From Torymus aiolomorphi (lineage: Eukaryota > Arthropoda > Insecta > Hymenoptera > Torymidae): DNA of 64,000 nt. The notes under the pieces were generated by a model. The model was given only the letters and a program-made list of their open reading frames with translations. It searched no databases and was not told the origin of the DNA. This document shows, one piece after another, positions 1 to 18,797 of the stretch. Position 1 is the first letter of the stretch; every line of letters begins with the position of its first letter. The position numbers and the translations under genes were made by a program. The DNA lies in NCBI GenBank assembly GCA_036365515.1, contig CM070873.1:79894029-79958028 (forward strand). Direction: 5' to 3'.

Positions 1-325
1 CCTTCTTAATTTTAGGAGCCAGACGACGACGACGACGCGTGCCGAGTAATCCAATACGCGTCCCGATGATGATGCGCACCTCGATAACGGAGATATAAAA
101 ATAGAAATCTATTAATGCGTGTGAGAGGAGACGAGTTAAAAATAGCATAGCTTGCATTCCCTGACTTTTTTCGATAGAGCTCAAGAATGGAGATTGGACG
201 TTGATCGAGAGAATGACGTTTAAAAGAATACACAGTCTGTTACTCGTGTATATATATATATATATATATATATAGAGTATACCAACTGTAAACAGTTATA
301 ATTCATCGTATAGGTGATATTTTTA

Positions 326-554
326 ATGGGTCGGAAGTTTGCAACGTTTGAGTGCAACGAAATAAAAAAAAAAAAATTCATCTTATTTAAAGTTTATACT
401 AATTAATATTAATTTTTCGTGTATATTTATAGAACGTTATAGTATAAAATAACTTTATAACAAAGGCTTGGATGAAATTTCCATTGCTGAATAACTTTAA
501 TCAACCGTAAAAAATTATTTCGTTGCATTCCAACGATGCAAACTTCAGATCCAT
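326..554 (+). mobile_element. ATGGGTC MITE family, copy 1 (229 bp)
   Basis: The terminal inverted repeats begin ATGGGTCGGAAGTTTGCA on the left and pair with TGCAAACTTCAGATCCAT on the right, continuing inward through a TTGTTGCAT/ATGCAACGAAA-like segment. The AT-rich interior includes GAAATTTCCATTG. TA dinucleotides flank both ends. Two further copies are in this window. Confidence 0.8.
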
Positions 555-5786
<5,232 letters not shown>

Positions 5787-6960
5787 GCTGCTAAAAAAAG
5801 TTGAGATCACAAAAAGATCGCTTTAAGATATGTCTCGATTATGGCCGTTTTTTTTACTTTTTAAGATGACAAATCTCAACGAATAATCAAGATGATTTTA
5901 ATATTTTTTTAATCATCGCTACATTCGGCCTTTTAAAGCAATTTTAAGATGGTTTTCAGACATACGAAATTCATTATTTAATATCATTTTAAGATAAATT
6001 TGAGATGCTTTTGAAATGAATTTGAGACGAATTCGAGACGAGCTTTCGTACTGAATTTAAGAGGATTTTTAGATTTTTTAAGATGATGATAAGATTAATT
6101 TGAGACAAACTTTTATGACAACTTTAAGATGTCTGAAAAATAAATTGATTCCAAAATTTTTTAAAAAGTTTTTGTAATCACTTCTTTAAACCCGATTAAC
6201 GGGTTTATACCAAAAAAGCAAGGCAAGCCTTGAAGTTTAGACTCTTGTTAAAGAGTGATTTAAAGGCTGAATCTCTCGGACTTATATACTCTCGGCGTTT
6301 CAATGTGTTTAGGGGTGCCCCGATCGATGCGCCGCATAGCGTCTAACGACGGTAAGAACCGATCGGAAGTAACCGAACTCCTAATTGTCGTTTGCCGCCG
6401 CTACGCGGCGCATCGATCGGGGCACCCCTAAACGCATTGAAACGCCGAGAGTATATAAGTCCGAGAGATTCAGCCTTTAAATCACTCTTTAACAAGAGTC
6501 TAAACTTCAAGGCTTGCCTTGCTTTTGGTATAAACCCCTGAATCGGGTTTAAAGAACCGATTAAAAAATTTTTTTAATAAATTTATAATTATCGAATCAA
6601 TTCATTTATCAGACATCTTAAAGTTGTCATAAAAGTTTGTCTCAAGTTAATCTTATCATTATCTTAAAAAATCTAAAAATCATCTTAAATTCAGTGCGAA
6701 AGCTCGTCTCGAATACTCGAATTCGTTTCAAATTCATTTCAAAAGCATCTCAAATTTATCTTAAAATGATATTAAATAATGAATTTCGTATGTCTGAAAA
6801 TCGTCTTAAAAATATTTCAAAGGCGATGATTAATAAGATATTAAAATCATCTAAATTATTCGTTGAGATTTGTCATCTTAAAAAGTAACAAAAACGGCCA
6901 TAATCGAGACGTATCTTTAAGTGATCTTTTAATCATCTCAATTTTTTTTACGCGGGCAGC
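5787..6960. mobile_element. Giant foldback (long inverted-repeat) element, about 1.17 kb
   Basis: The left and right halves are near-perfect reverse complements centred on about 6370, with arms of roughly 550 bp and an unpaired centre of about 70 bp (6336-6404). Matching landmarks include GATCGATGCGCCGC at 6322-6335 against 6405-6418, and the outer GCTGC at 5787-5791 against GCAGC at 6956-6960. The inner arms hold a GC-rich GGGGTGCCCC segment and the outer arms are AT-rich with repeated AAGAT words. No transposase is present. The only open frames are short and antisense to each other, so it is read as a non-autonomous DNA element. Confidence 0.88.
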
Positions 6961-6981
6961 AAATACGACTATGCGATCCTA

Positions 6982-7649
6982 CATTGAGAAAAAAGGCATT
7001 AGTATACCGTTAACTATATTGCATAGTAAAACTCAGTATAATTGCCTTAACTATGTTTTTTTTTTAAATAAACTATAACATGTTAATAATAAATATATTC
7101 ATGTAATTCAAACGACTATCAATTATATTAACTCAATTATTGTACACTGAGAGAAGGATTTGTTTACTGTTAACATGGCATTGTAACTGTTAACATGCGT
7201 ATGTTTAAATATGACCAAATATAGGCATTGTAACAGTTAATATACCATATGTTACTGGTAAACATTGATATTGTAACAGTTACTATATTGGGTTTGAACG
7301 TCAAAATCTTCCCTATTCAAATATACGATATTGTAACAGTTACAATATTGCAATTCTAATCAAATAGATAAATATGTTAACTATAATAATATTTTTCTCT
7401 CAGTGTACATGTAGCTAAATTTTTAGTAAACTTTAGTATTATATTTATTTAGTATAATATAATATTTCCTTTCGAATTTCTTTGATATTTCACATTTTAC
7501 TATAGAATATAGTACCTAATAACATATATTAATAGCTATTATATTTTTATCTTTTGTTGTTTGCATCACTATATAATATAGTTGTACCCAAATACCACTA
7601 TATTTTATAGTACTTTTATGTAAAAATATACTATATTTTTTTCTCAGTG
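6982..7649. mobile_element. Outer CACTGAG-type inverted-repeat element
   Basis: The left end reads CATTGAGAAAAAA (6982-6994) and the right end is its near reverse complement TTTTTTTCTCAGTG, ending at 7649. Inside, AT-rich arms carry related ACTATA/TATAGT words. A second complete element with the same type of end sits within it at 7145-7405, so the outer copy appears to have been invaded. It has no coding capacity. Confidence 0.5.
7145..7405. mobile_element. CACTGAG MITE, copy 1 (261 bp), nested
   Basis: It is bounded by CACTGAGAGAAGG on the left and TTTCTCTCAGTG on the right. The interior repeats the word ATTGTAACAGTTA several times. The first 110 bp or so nearly match 18798-18910, showing a dispersed family. 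There is no open reading frame of note. GTA/TAC sequences flank both ends. Confidence 0.75.
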
Positions 7650-10600
7650 TACGTTATCTCCGGTGAAAGCCTCTATATTTATTAATGAACAACGCACGCG
7701 CTTGTTTACATTACTCTGTCCAGAAAATTAATTAATCACTATATCTTCCCGAGTCCTAGAACGATGGCAAAAAGAGCCGAACGCTGGGCACGACAAGCAT
7801 GAAGACGAATACCAGAAACACGATCAATTAATTCGATCATCATCAGTCTTCCACGCGCTCATCCTCGTCCGACTCATCTAGGTCACGTTCGATCGCTCGC
7901 AGCACTCATCCTCTTCTCCGCGCGCGCGCGCATCATCCATCATTCCTTCCGCGCGCCAAAAGGCCGGTTTCGCGAAACCGAGCCCGCATGTCGGACACCG
8001 GAAGTCCCGCTCGCTGGACATATTACGCTGTGTGACTCTTTTGTGATGCATATTGGCGCCGTAGATGTATATGTACCGGCGTGCGTGTGCACAAAAAGTG
8101 TACAAGTATTATATTATATGTGTGGGCTTTTGGGGACTGGATTTTTCGACGCGAGGTGAGCCGATGAAGGTAATCCGATATGGGTGGAGAGGCGTTTTTG
8201 CGAGAGCCGAGGGAAATTAATATTTCACGTTATATAAGGGCAGTGCGCTTCGGCGGAGCGCGGATCACGATCCTTTTCGCGCGCGCAGATGCTGTTGTTG
8301 TTATATTTCAGATTCTGCTGATTCGGATTTTTATATACGATTTTTTTTATTTATCGTATCGTTGTATCTTCGAGGCTGTGGTTTTTAATTTAAAATTTTA
8401 ATAATGTATTGATCTGTATGTAGATTTCAGTACGAAAACACATTTTAATAAATTCAGAAGAGAATTATAATAAAAATTGAAAAAGAGTTTTATCAGGACT
8501 TGTCCATCATTCAAATGGACGCATGTGTATAACGTTTCGTATAAGTTCATTCATAATTGAACTCAATTTTAACAAGCAACGCGATGCAACACTTAAATGT
8601 GTTTTTGGTTACAACAAATTGGTACATATAGCAATACGTTGCCACATGCGTTCAATCAGTAACGTGAGACGCAATTGCCTCCAAATACAATGTTCTTAAT
8701 TAAGAAGGTCGAATCAATTTGATTTGTACGAGAAAGAAAACAAAAATTGCGTTTAATTAATTGAAACGAGCTTATAAAAATTAGATGAAAGAAATAGCGT
8801 AAGTCGAAATGGAATTGAGTAATAATTGTATTAATTCATAAAATTGCCACTATTATTATTTAACAGGTTTCGTGCGGCGGCGTAATTTTAAATAATTCAA
8901 TACTTTTCCATTACTTATATACTTTTATTATATTTCCGCGATTTAAGCAAAATAAATTTGTTTTCTGAAAATCTATAAATACAAGAAATTAATTAATTTA
9001 AATAATTATTATATTTTTAACTATTTTTGTTAACAAATAAAAGAAAATTTTTTTAAATAATTCATGGTACAATATAAAGTACGTACTATATGATGTACGA
9101 ATCAATGAAAGCTTTATTTATCATTAACACTATTTCTAAATAGTACTTATTCACTAACTTTCAGTAACAAAAAAGAAAAAAAAAAAAAAAAAAACGAAAA
9201 ATAAAAAGCAACACATGAAATACACGTCCCATTACATCACAACTATAACCCATTATACCCGCAACAACGCGCCGCCGCGACTCCTTACAAACGAAAACGA
9301 AAACCGCCATGGCCATACTTCTTTGCTCGCCGACACGAGCGGGCTCGCAATTTATCAGCTCGCACGCATCTCACCGCCGCCGCGAGGAAAAAAGATATTC
9401 GGGAGGCCAACTGCTGGAGAAATCGGCGACGACCAACAGCAGCGACGGCGTCCTTATACGTCGCACACACACAGCGTCTCGGCCAAATAAGACGCCGCCG
9501 ACAATGAGCGCGCGCTCACATAAAAGCGTGGTAAACACGTGACCCGGTTATTCCTCGGCAATTAGGGCAGTCGTCGCGAGCTGCTGCTGGCGCTTTAAAG
9601 GGCGTGAGCGACTTTCTCGAAAATAAAAGATTCCGCCGCTACCATTGTATAGGTAATACATACACACACGTATAATACATCCATGCGGCACCCTCGGGTA
9701 TATATAAAGTGCACAATCACGCCTCTCCTCGTGATTCGTTTCTTTTTTGGTTTTGCAAACGCGAGCGGCGGCGACGGCGCTTTCTTTTCTCATGCGCCGG
9801 TACTGTGTGATGATGATGGCCGATCGCGCGCATCCTTATATATAAGGTATATATATGAGCTGCGGCGCACGGCAACGGTTTCGCGATCACGCGAGAGAGC
9901 GACACCTTGGCGCGCGGACGAGTTATGGAAATGACGAGAGGATGAGGCTGAGTTGTATACCGGGGGAACGGTGTTATGATGTTATTCGTGTCAGCTGCCA
10001 CAATAGGGGCCGCCGTCGCGGTGCGCAGTGCCTGAATAATATAAAGGTCGCGCGCTCGCGAGAGCTGCAGCGGGAAGCATCGGGTCTTTTATTGCTTCGC
10101 GGTCGATGAGCATTGCGGTACGAAATATTTCTTGTATACATATTTACTACTTTAATTCTTCTTCGATAAGGTTTAATAACGAAATACTGAATGTCGTTGT
10201 TACTTCTGAAAGGTTAAACAGTGTTTAACAAAATAATATTTTCACGCTCAGACTATTGAAATACGAGGTCAACATTCAATTAATCTGCTAAAACCGCGTT
10301 CTCAATATCTGTTTGCTTTTCTGACCGTCACCCCAATCGCCAGATATATATATGTATACCTTTTCGCTACACGCAGAAAAATCATAACAGCTGAACGAAA
10401 TGTCAAGAAAGAAAGAGCTCGCGCACCGTGCGGAGGGGACCTAAGGTCGAGGAAGTAATAGGAGCCGAGGGAGTCGACGACGAATATAGTTGAGTCGCGC
10501 GCCGGCTGCCGGACTCTCTGCGCCATATATATAACATACCTCCTCTCCCTCTATATATTATTATACGTGCGAGAGCGAAGACGAGGAAAAATGCGAGAGA

Positions 10601-13600
10601 CGGCGCGATTATTGCATTACTCCGCGTGCGGAGAGAAGAATCTGTCGAGATTGCGAATTTTTCGGGCCCGAGAGAGCGACGCGTCGTAAAAACTAAAGTG
10701 CTCCCGACGATCGATGCTGTAATGGAGTTTGTGTAGTGGCGAAACGTGTCGGCGCTCGCAGGCTTGATTTTTATTTGCACGGTGCATGATTTTTTTTTAA
10801 AATAGGTGGTAAAAGTGTAGAGAAAAAAGTGCTACATTATCGATTGGCTCTGAAGTATACGGCGGTGGTTGGGTCATGACTTACTCGCGAGTATACGCGA
10901 AGCAATCTTTACCCTGCTCCAACGTTAAAATTAACGAGGCCATCGCACTTTATACAAGCGAAAATATCCTTTACGCCGTAAAATGTAAAAATGCCTCATT
11001 CACTCGCCGCACAATATGAAACGGCAATGTAAACAGCAGCAGCAGCCTCTCATGCGCAAACATCATTAAACTTCAGTCGGCTTTCGTATATGCAATTTAC
11101 GGCAGCGCGCAGAAACAAACAAGTAGATAAAACCCCCATCTCCTAAGCGACGCGCGCTAAGGACAAAAAGTTGCCGCATCAGCGCGGACTTAACTCACCC
11201 GCGCCGCCTTATCGGAATCCCATCGACCAAATGACTCCGCAAAAGCGGAATGCCCGCGCACGCTTGCGCGTACGTATATATATTCGCGCGAGATCCGGGG
11301 CGAGCTAGCGGAGAGCCACACCCGCGCGACTGCGCGACCCGCAAAGAGTAAACCGATCGAAAACGAGGCGCGTCGCGGATAAATTTGGTTTATGACGTTC
11401 CCATTTTCCCTATAGCCCTGAGTTACTTTGATGTTTCCCCGTTTTACTTTGTTATTTTAGAGCGAGGCGATGGGATGAATATTAGCGATTTCTCGGTAGA
11501 GTTGTTGGGTCAGAGCTACATAGCGGTCGTATGGGAGACGGTAAAAAGATGATTAATTGTACGGACTACACTTCACTTCTTATTATTGCTTATGCAATTT
11601 ATTTTTATCTTTGGTTCGCGTTACATCATTTCGAAACGAACTATTCTTCTTTAACTTTACGTATGCCATAATTCTATGTACGGTAAAGCTCGAAAGTCGA
11701 ATGAGAAACACTCGTGATAGTTTATACACAAATATTTATAAACGATACATCGCAACAAAATTAATCTGTATTATCGAGTATAAAAGTTTGCTATACAAAC
11801 GGCAAAATCCGAACATTTATACATCCCATTGCGGAGCGCACGACGGAGTTTTGGAGTTTAGCCAGAGAAATGTATTTAGCGGGTGGCAAAAACTGTCTCT
11901 TTCTCTCGGAACGAGAAAAGCTTCATTAATCTTCAAGTTCTTTCAATTAGTAACCTAATTCGAGCACTGCATTCAAGATGATTTATACACGCTGCTAAGG
12001 GTGCCGATGTCAGTGTGTTGTGGGAACACAAGTCCCTGACTAATGCACCGGCCATTCGGATGATAAACTTTATCCCGAGTAATTGCTAGGCGACCGAGGG
12101 CTACATTTCGTATAAAAATTGAAACGTTTCGCTATAAAGATCTCTGTTGGTATAATCAAATTCACACGTTTTGCAGTAAAAGTCCTCCGTTATCCATTTT
12201 TACTAAACCGCGAATCAGTTATTAATATAACGCGGCTTTGATCTTCCCAAAAACAACCTTATCGCATTATAGCAGACGCGCACGTCTCGCTGCATTTCGA
12301 ACGATGACAACAACCCCAGTCATGCACTCATCCGCTCCCATACCCCCGTGACTCAGAATACAACCAACGATAATGTTTTCCTCCGAACTACTATCAATGT
12401 ACTGCATTTAATTATCCGGCGCTTATAATGCCGCATCGGCTGTCCATAAACCCCATGTACCACTCAGCGCGCGACGTAATCTCTCAGTCATGTTGTTCCG
12501 CCGCAGCGAGAGACAAAACTGGGTCGCGCGCGCCCGCACGTATTTATAGATTCTGGAAAAAGGGTGTTGGCCGCGTGCTAGCGAGTGCGCGAGGAAGCCA
12601 AGAGGCGGGCGTCCCGACGATGTATTATTGGATATAGCGTCGTCTTCTCTCTCGTGCCTCCGCGTCTACCGCTTCTTCTCTTCCCCATGTGCAGCGAAGT
12701 TTCTTACTCGGCTTCTTCTCTCTCTCTCTCTCTCTCTCCTTAGCCTCGATTCTATCGACCGCGTTCCACACAGCCACTGTGTAGTAGTCCGCCCGACCCC
12801 TTCCTCTTCTTTTTCCCGCGCTGATTCTAGCTCTCTTCTTTCTCTCTCTCTCTTTCTCCGCCATGTGAAAAATCCGAGGGGCTAAGGCGCTTTTGACCTT
12901 GATGTTTGCTTTTGTCCGCGAGCGTAGGAGAAACTCGAGCGGGAAGTGTCATTTTTTTCTCTCTCTCTCCTCGGACCCCCTTGCACACGAGGGGTTCAGC
13001 TGTATATGGGAAAGAGGGTGGAGATATGTCACGCGATATTTGGCTAATTTGCGGGAGCTCACGTAGGATACTGATTTCGGTGATTGCAAGGGTATGTAAG
13101 AAACTCGAACTGCGCTCAGTAATTTTTCTGGCTTTGCGTATTGGTGCGGTCGCGGAAAAAAATTGATATCTATATAAAGCTACGATAATTCTAGGGAGAT
13201 GTGTTTGTTTTCTTCGTATATATATAGGGTGACCTGAATTTTGGCTCTGTTTGTTTTCTTACTCACAAATTTGATACATATAAATACATACTACGACTAT
13301 GGAAATAAACTATTGTAATTCATTCCCTGCTAGTTTGGACGAAAAAAAACATTCGAATATTTGTATATGCAATAGAATAAATCGTTAGAACCAACTATAG
13401 CATTTATATTTTCTACAATGAACGCATTCAACTATTTTCTCAACGCGCTATGCACAAACGTCGGCAAGCGCTTTTTATAGTCCAATAACAACTCACTCTA
13501 AATCATGGGCATCGCTGACACATGCCAACTAGACGCGGCCAATAAAACGCGTGAAGCGCTTCAATTAAAGTTCAACTGCCTCCATGCATTATCGCGCGCG

Positions 13601-14071
13601 TTAATAGCAAGCCAAACAGATAAAACGCCTTCCTCCTATCTCTCTGCAGTGCGCGCAGAGCGTCTAATGAAACCCTTGTTACGTCCATCGGGGATGCGAT
13701 CTGCTTAATTCGTGAAATACGACACCCAGAGAGCGAAAGATCGAGCGAGTCGTCGCTCCCCGGGGGAGCGGAAGAGAGGGAGGGAGAAAACTTAAGGGTT
13801 GCGCGCGGCGTAATGAAAAGAAAGGCGAGGTAATGGAGAAAGCGAGAGCGAGTGCAGACGCGGTGCAGAGGGAAACGAAGGGAGAGAAGAGAGAGAGAGA
13901 AAGTAGAAGTATGCGCAGAGAAATTTTTAATTAAAGGGGATGAACTTTATGTAGGGCACGGTTATGTATGCATATGCATGGCGGGAGAGTCTTAATTGTT
14001 AATATTATTTAACTCATATTGTACAAAATCACCATAATAATTTACAATTGCTCACTGCTATGAGTGCAGTA
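7650..14071. other. Gene-free: CpG-rich patches and AT-rich spacers
   Basis: Patches lie at about 7740-8200, 9205-10110, 10380-10760, 11000-11400, 12290-13050 and 13470-13990. Several show the left-C, right-G pattern. 8400-9200 is AT-rich and ends in an A-run near 9175-9194. Reading frames of 60-133 codons here have no recognisable domains. Confidence 0.45.
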
Positions 14072-14569
14072 GGGGGGGGGGGTCCAAAGTTTAGATGACT
14101 CACTTGAAAATTGAAGTCAACTATAACGTGCTCGGTTTCGATATAAGCTACTGCAGATTGTGCAAAATTTCGAAATTCTAAATTACGAAAATCATATTTT
14201 CGAATGTAACAATTCACCTACTGTCCAAAACATCGAATTTCATCAATACGATTTCAAAGCAAATATAACTTGTTTCTAATGATTTATTTCGAAATATGTT
14301 TATTGTATCCCTATTAAAATTCTATTAATGAAATTCAATATACATATTTCGAAATAAATCATTAGAAACAAGTTATATTTGCTTTGAAATCGTATTGATG
14401 AAATTCGATGTTTTGGCCAGTAGGTGAATTGTTAGATTCGAAAATATAATTTTCGTAATTTAGGATTTCGAAATTTTGCACAATCTGCAGTAGCTCATAT
14501 CGAAACCAAGCACGTCTATAGTTGACTTCAATTTTCAAGTGAGTCGTCTAAACTTTGGACCCCCCCCCC
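14072..14569. repeat. 498 bp inverted repeat capped by G-run and C-run
   Basis: The arms (14072-14298 and 14343-14569) are near-perfect reverse complements with a 44 bp spacer. The outermost bases are an 11 bp G-run on the left (14072-14082) and a 10 bp C-run on the right (14560-14569), followed inward by TCCAAAGTTTAGA and its complement. No protein is encoded. A second G-run lies just outside at 14602-14610. Confidence 0.85.
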
Positions 14570-14779
14570 ATAATTTAGTTGTTTTGGACATACAAGAGAG
14601 GGGGGGGGAGAACAAAAAAAACATTATAGGCACTCGAAACAAGTTTGTCAATTACTTAAAACAAAAAGGTGTAACAGCATGTGAAGATTTTCAAAATCCT
14701 GGTAACAAAACATTGGTTTACGTTATACTTTGTCACTATGAAGTTTATTCTATTAAATTTCATGGCTCAATCCTTTCCA

Positions 14780-15030
14780 CACTGAGAGAAATGTTTAGGA
14801 AAATTTACTATAAATGTAAGAAAAATTACTATGTTCGATAGGAACTTTGGGACAGACTCGAATTATCATAAAATTTACTACAATTTATAGTAAAAATTGC
14901 TATGTACATAGCAAAAATTACTCAAAACATAGGAATTTTTATTATAAATTGTAGTAAATTTTATGATAATTTAAGTCTGTCCCACGATTACTATAAATAT
15001 AGTAATTTTTGTTACACCATTTTTCTCCGT
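14780..15030. mobile_element. GGGACAGACT MITE, copy 1 (251 bp)
   Basis: It is an inverted-repeat element with ends CACTGAGAGAAATG and CATTTTTCTCCGTG. Each arm carries GGGACAGACT followed by AATTATCATAAAATTTAC, and the middle is a set of TATAGTAA words. The CACTGAG-like ends suggest kinship with the elements near 7 kb and 19 kb. It has no coding capacity. Confidence 0.78.
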
Positions 15031-18000
15031 GCAACAACGAACAATTTGCAAAAACCGTTTAAGGCGAAAGAGGGAGAGCCCGTGCGCAGAATGAGAAGAA
15101 AAAGAAAGAGGACAGGACTGGCAAGAAAGGAAAAAGAGGGAGCGTCGGGCCTCAGCGTTCGCTCGCTCGCTTGCGATTAGGAAGGAAATCGATTTCGCTG
15201 CTCAGTGATCCGCGCACTCGCGCAAAATGCGCAGCGGCCTCCCCGGAGAGGAAAGAAAGCGAGTACGGCCAAAAGAGTGAGCGGGAGAAGAGATGTCGTT
15301 TTACAGAAGGGGTGTGTACGTGCATGGGGCTCCTAGGCGAGCAATTAGTCGCTCCACGGGAAGTGCGTTTACGTTAATGAGGCACGACGACAACGACGAG
15401 GTATAGGATCTATCCCTGTACTTTTTCTCTCCTGTGCCTTCTTTTTCGTTGAACTGTCGAGAGGTTGCGGATTGCGTCATTATTTTCGCGCACTTATTGT
15501 TTGCTGCGTTGTTTTCGCTTCGGGAGGTCATTAAATTGAGATGGATAAATAAATAGAGACCGAAGGTGTGTGGAAAAAAATAAAGTACTTGATAGGTTTG
15601 ACTTTTACAATACTATAATGAAGAATTTAATGTATGGTCCTGTCAAGTGAGATTGAGCTATACCTGCACTACTGTTATGTCAAATACAAAAATACAAAGT
15701 AAATCAAATGCATTGACTTGATCAACACAATTTTCCTACCACGTACAACTAAATAAACTTTACGAGCAGCTGATTCAGAATCCAAACACATTGACATCAC
15801 AGCGAAGACAATACCTCATATCCTGCATCGACATCCACACACATACACTTCCTCCTTCCTTCAGCATCTCTAGAAAAACTTTTATATCGCTATTATAAAA
15901 ACGCACAGTGCGTTCGCTGTTACTTTCGTACCTCACTTCTTATTTTTATCCTCCTCCCTTTCTCTCTCTCTCTCCACTTATACTTTCAGGCCGTGCCTCG
16001 ACCATTATATACGCGTCCCGCCACTTCCTCACTCGCATCGCGCAGGAAGGAAAATCCGCGCAGGCGGGCGCCAGAAGAAAAAAGCGCTCCCTCTTCTTTT
16101 TTCGAGAAAATTGCCGCTCCGTCTGCGATTACACGTGCTTTCTCTCTCTATGCGTAAGTGCTCCCCAAAACGGCCGGCCGCGCTCTTTCGTCGGTCGAGA
16201 GGTTATTTAAGGATTCGTAACGGCCTTTAACAGCTGCACACACGCGTTCCAATCGCTTTTTGCGTGTGCGCGTGCGTGTGTGTGTGTATTATATGCCGAG
16301 GAAAAAGGAGGAGCGCCTCGATTGTGGACGTCGAAGGTTAATGTACTCACGTGCCGCCGCCGACGCCGGCGTGACGCCGCGACGGCTGATCGGCGCTCTC
16401 GTGTGTGTATATCGACATGATATGGGTGAGGACACTTTTTTTTGGCGCGTTCAAGACTCTTACCTGTAACAAAGAAAAGAAATTCGTTCGTTAGGGTCGT
16501 TGTTAAATTTGTGGGAGAATTGTATTATGTTAAATGCGGTGATAAAATAATCATAGTAAATCAGTTTGTAAATTTGATTCGCATAATTTCGCGTGTTTAG
16601 TACTTTGTCAAGCGGGTCAGCGAATATTGCTTTCATATTGTTTATTGCCCTGCTCACTTCTCTCCGCCAATTAAGCAACGTTTATTACTCTGTTTCGAGC
16701 ACAGCCGTACCTTTTTTCATTGTGGCTAACAATGCGCAGAATTGTATATTGTCTCCTGGCCACTGACCGGTATAATTGTTAGAGCAAATGAAAGTATAAC
16801 TTTTCTTTACTACGGTGCTATATATTTTGGTCAGTATAGTATTGCGTAGGAGCTAATTAATCTTTAGAAAGTAAGGAGCCCTATTATAACTGACAAAGAA
16901 ATAGTTGAATTTCCTTTAGCATTATACGAAAACAGGTGACTGTCTCTTAAAAAAAAAAATGAGACACACTTTCGAAAATGTAATGTCACTAATTCAGTTT
17001 TTATAATCTATTATTGAGTTGATATCGCTAACACCTTAAAGATTTAAAAAAAAAACCATTGACTTCCTGCCCTTGCATTAATATGAGTCAGGTCGTAAAC
17101 CTTCCTCAAAACCAACCAACTAAACAAACGGTTACAATCAACACCTCATCTCTTCAATCATCAACTCGAAGAGGCAACAAAAAAATCGACGCGCGCCTTC
17201 GCTTTGATGTCGCGATTCTTTTCGTGGCGACAGAATAAGCATCGCGGCCTCGAGATCGCAGGGCTGTGCCGCCTCGCATACCGATTGCTCGAAATAACGC
17301 ACACTCACACACACTGTGCATGTGTGTCGTTATCTGTTCATTCTCGTCCGACGAGGCGCCAGACGTCACATTCGACGCTCGATTGCGCGCGTAGTTTATC
17401 CGCAGCGTGTATAATATATACAGTGTAGTACGAGGCGCTGCCTGCTGCGCGCGAGATCGAATAAGGAGCTTCGTAAAATTACGCTCGTAATTCAGAAGTC
17501 TGCGAGGATAAAGAAAGAGGAATTGTGAAATCGTTTACTGTTATATGAGTCGACGCGGTGCCCCTTTAATTTTTTCGAACTCGCTGTAATATACAGTTTT
17601 AAATATTTGCCTGTATACGCAGGTTATCGCTTTTGTTGATACTGCGCTGCTGAGTGCGACTGGAATGTCGGTGACTTATCTCTCTGGGTGACAAATATTA
17701 TATATAATACGCTGCATTATCAAAACAGAGCGAAATAAATCGTGAAATACGGTCTTGCTATTTTTCTTCTGCTTCCGGCGAGCAAAGATTAAGGGAATCA
17801 TTTCCGGCGCGGGCATATCGTATATATGTCACAGCATGAAAGCTCAATATCGGTCATTCCGTATGCGAGCAGCGTAACATTCCGTTTGTCATAAACCGTA
17901 AGGCAATATATAGCAGCCGTACGTCTTAAACGAAGAAAAATATGGCTCCCATATACAATATCATATTCGTTATTCAACATAGCGAGATAAGAGATGACAT

Positions 18001-18797
18001 GGACTCTAATATCTTAATTACCTAACTCGCGACAAACGCTCCTCAGGAAATAAACGACGAACCAATGACCTCTTCTCACCCATGATTCAGCCCTCTGCAT
18101 CTGCAAATTTTTCATCGCACCTCTCGCGTGAATCACGTCCACCATACCTGCTAATCGCATTATCTATCGATATACGCACAACACACTCCTCTCGCAAACA
18201 TCTCCGATGTATATATAAAATCTCGACTGCAAAAATATCGTATCTCGTCGCTTTCGAGCGTTTATCAATCAACCGAGAGCAGCGCACATCGCTCATTAAT
18301 GGCCGATCGTAAACTCGGACTTGGTATAACAAAAGTTTCCTTCTTCTTTTTCTTCCTCCTTGTGCTACGCGCCATTCCCCAAGCGATTTGTCGACGACGG
18401 GGTTGTATAAGTATGTATATATCCACTCTTCTTTTTCCTCCTCTCTGTGTGTATACTCCCGCGCTCGATCGAGCGGCTTTTGCTACGCGCGAGGCTCGAA
18501 TTCCCTGTCTTTCTTCCGCGCGCGTCGCCGCGCCTCTTTGTCTTTCGTCGGCAGCGTATTTTTTCCCTCTCGAGTTTCCCCGGCTAATCAATCAGCATTC
18601 AAGTTGTGTGCTTCTTTTGTAATGCCGCGTCGCTGGGATTATGCGGTCACGAGAGCTGTATTGTCCGATTGATTAATTTGCTTGTTAATTTTTGCATATT
18701 AATATTCCTTTTTATTAGTTAAAACAGCATATGATGGTTCATTAAAATTCAATAAACTTGTGGAAATCTTAAATAATTCATTATTTTCCGTTATCTG
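15031..18797. other. Gene-free: CpG-rich patches and AT-rich spacers
   Basis: Patches lie at about 15050-15540, 15740-16450, 17090-17540 and 18010-18680. 16460-17080 is AT-rich. No protein or RNA gene is recognised. Confidence 0.45.

Noticed and set aside
7145..7405. Regularly repeated ATTGTAACAGTTA words, considered as a CRISPR-like array
   Set aside because: The repeats are short, unevenly spaced, in mixed orientation and within a MITE.
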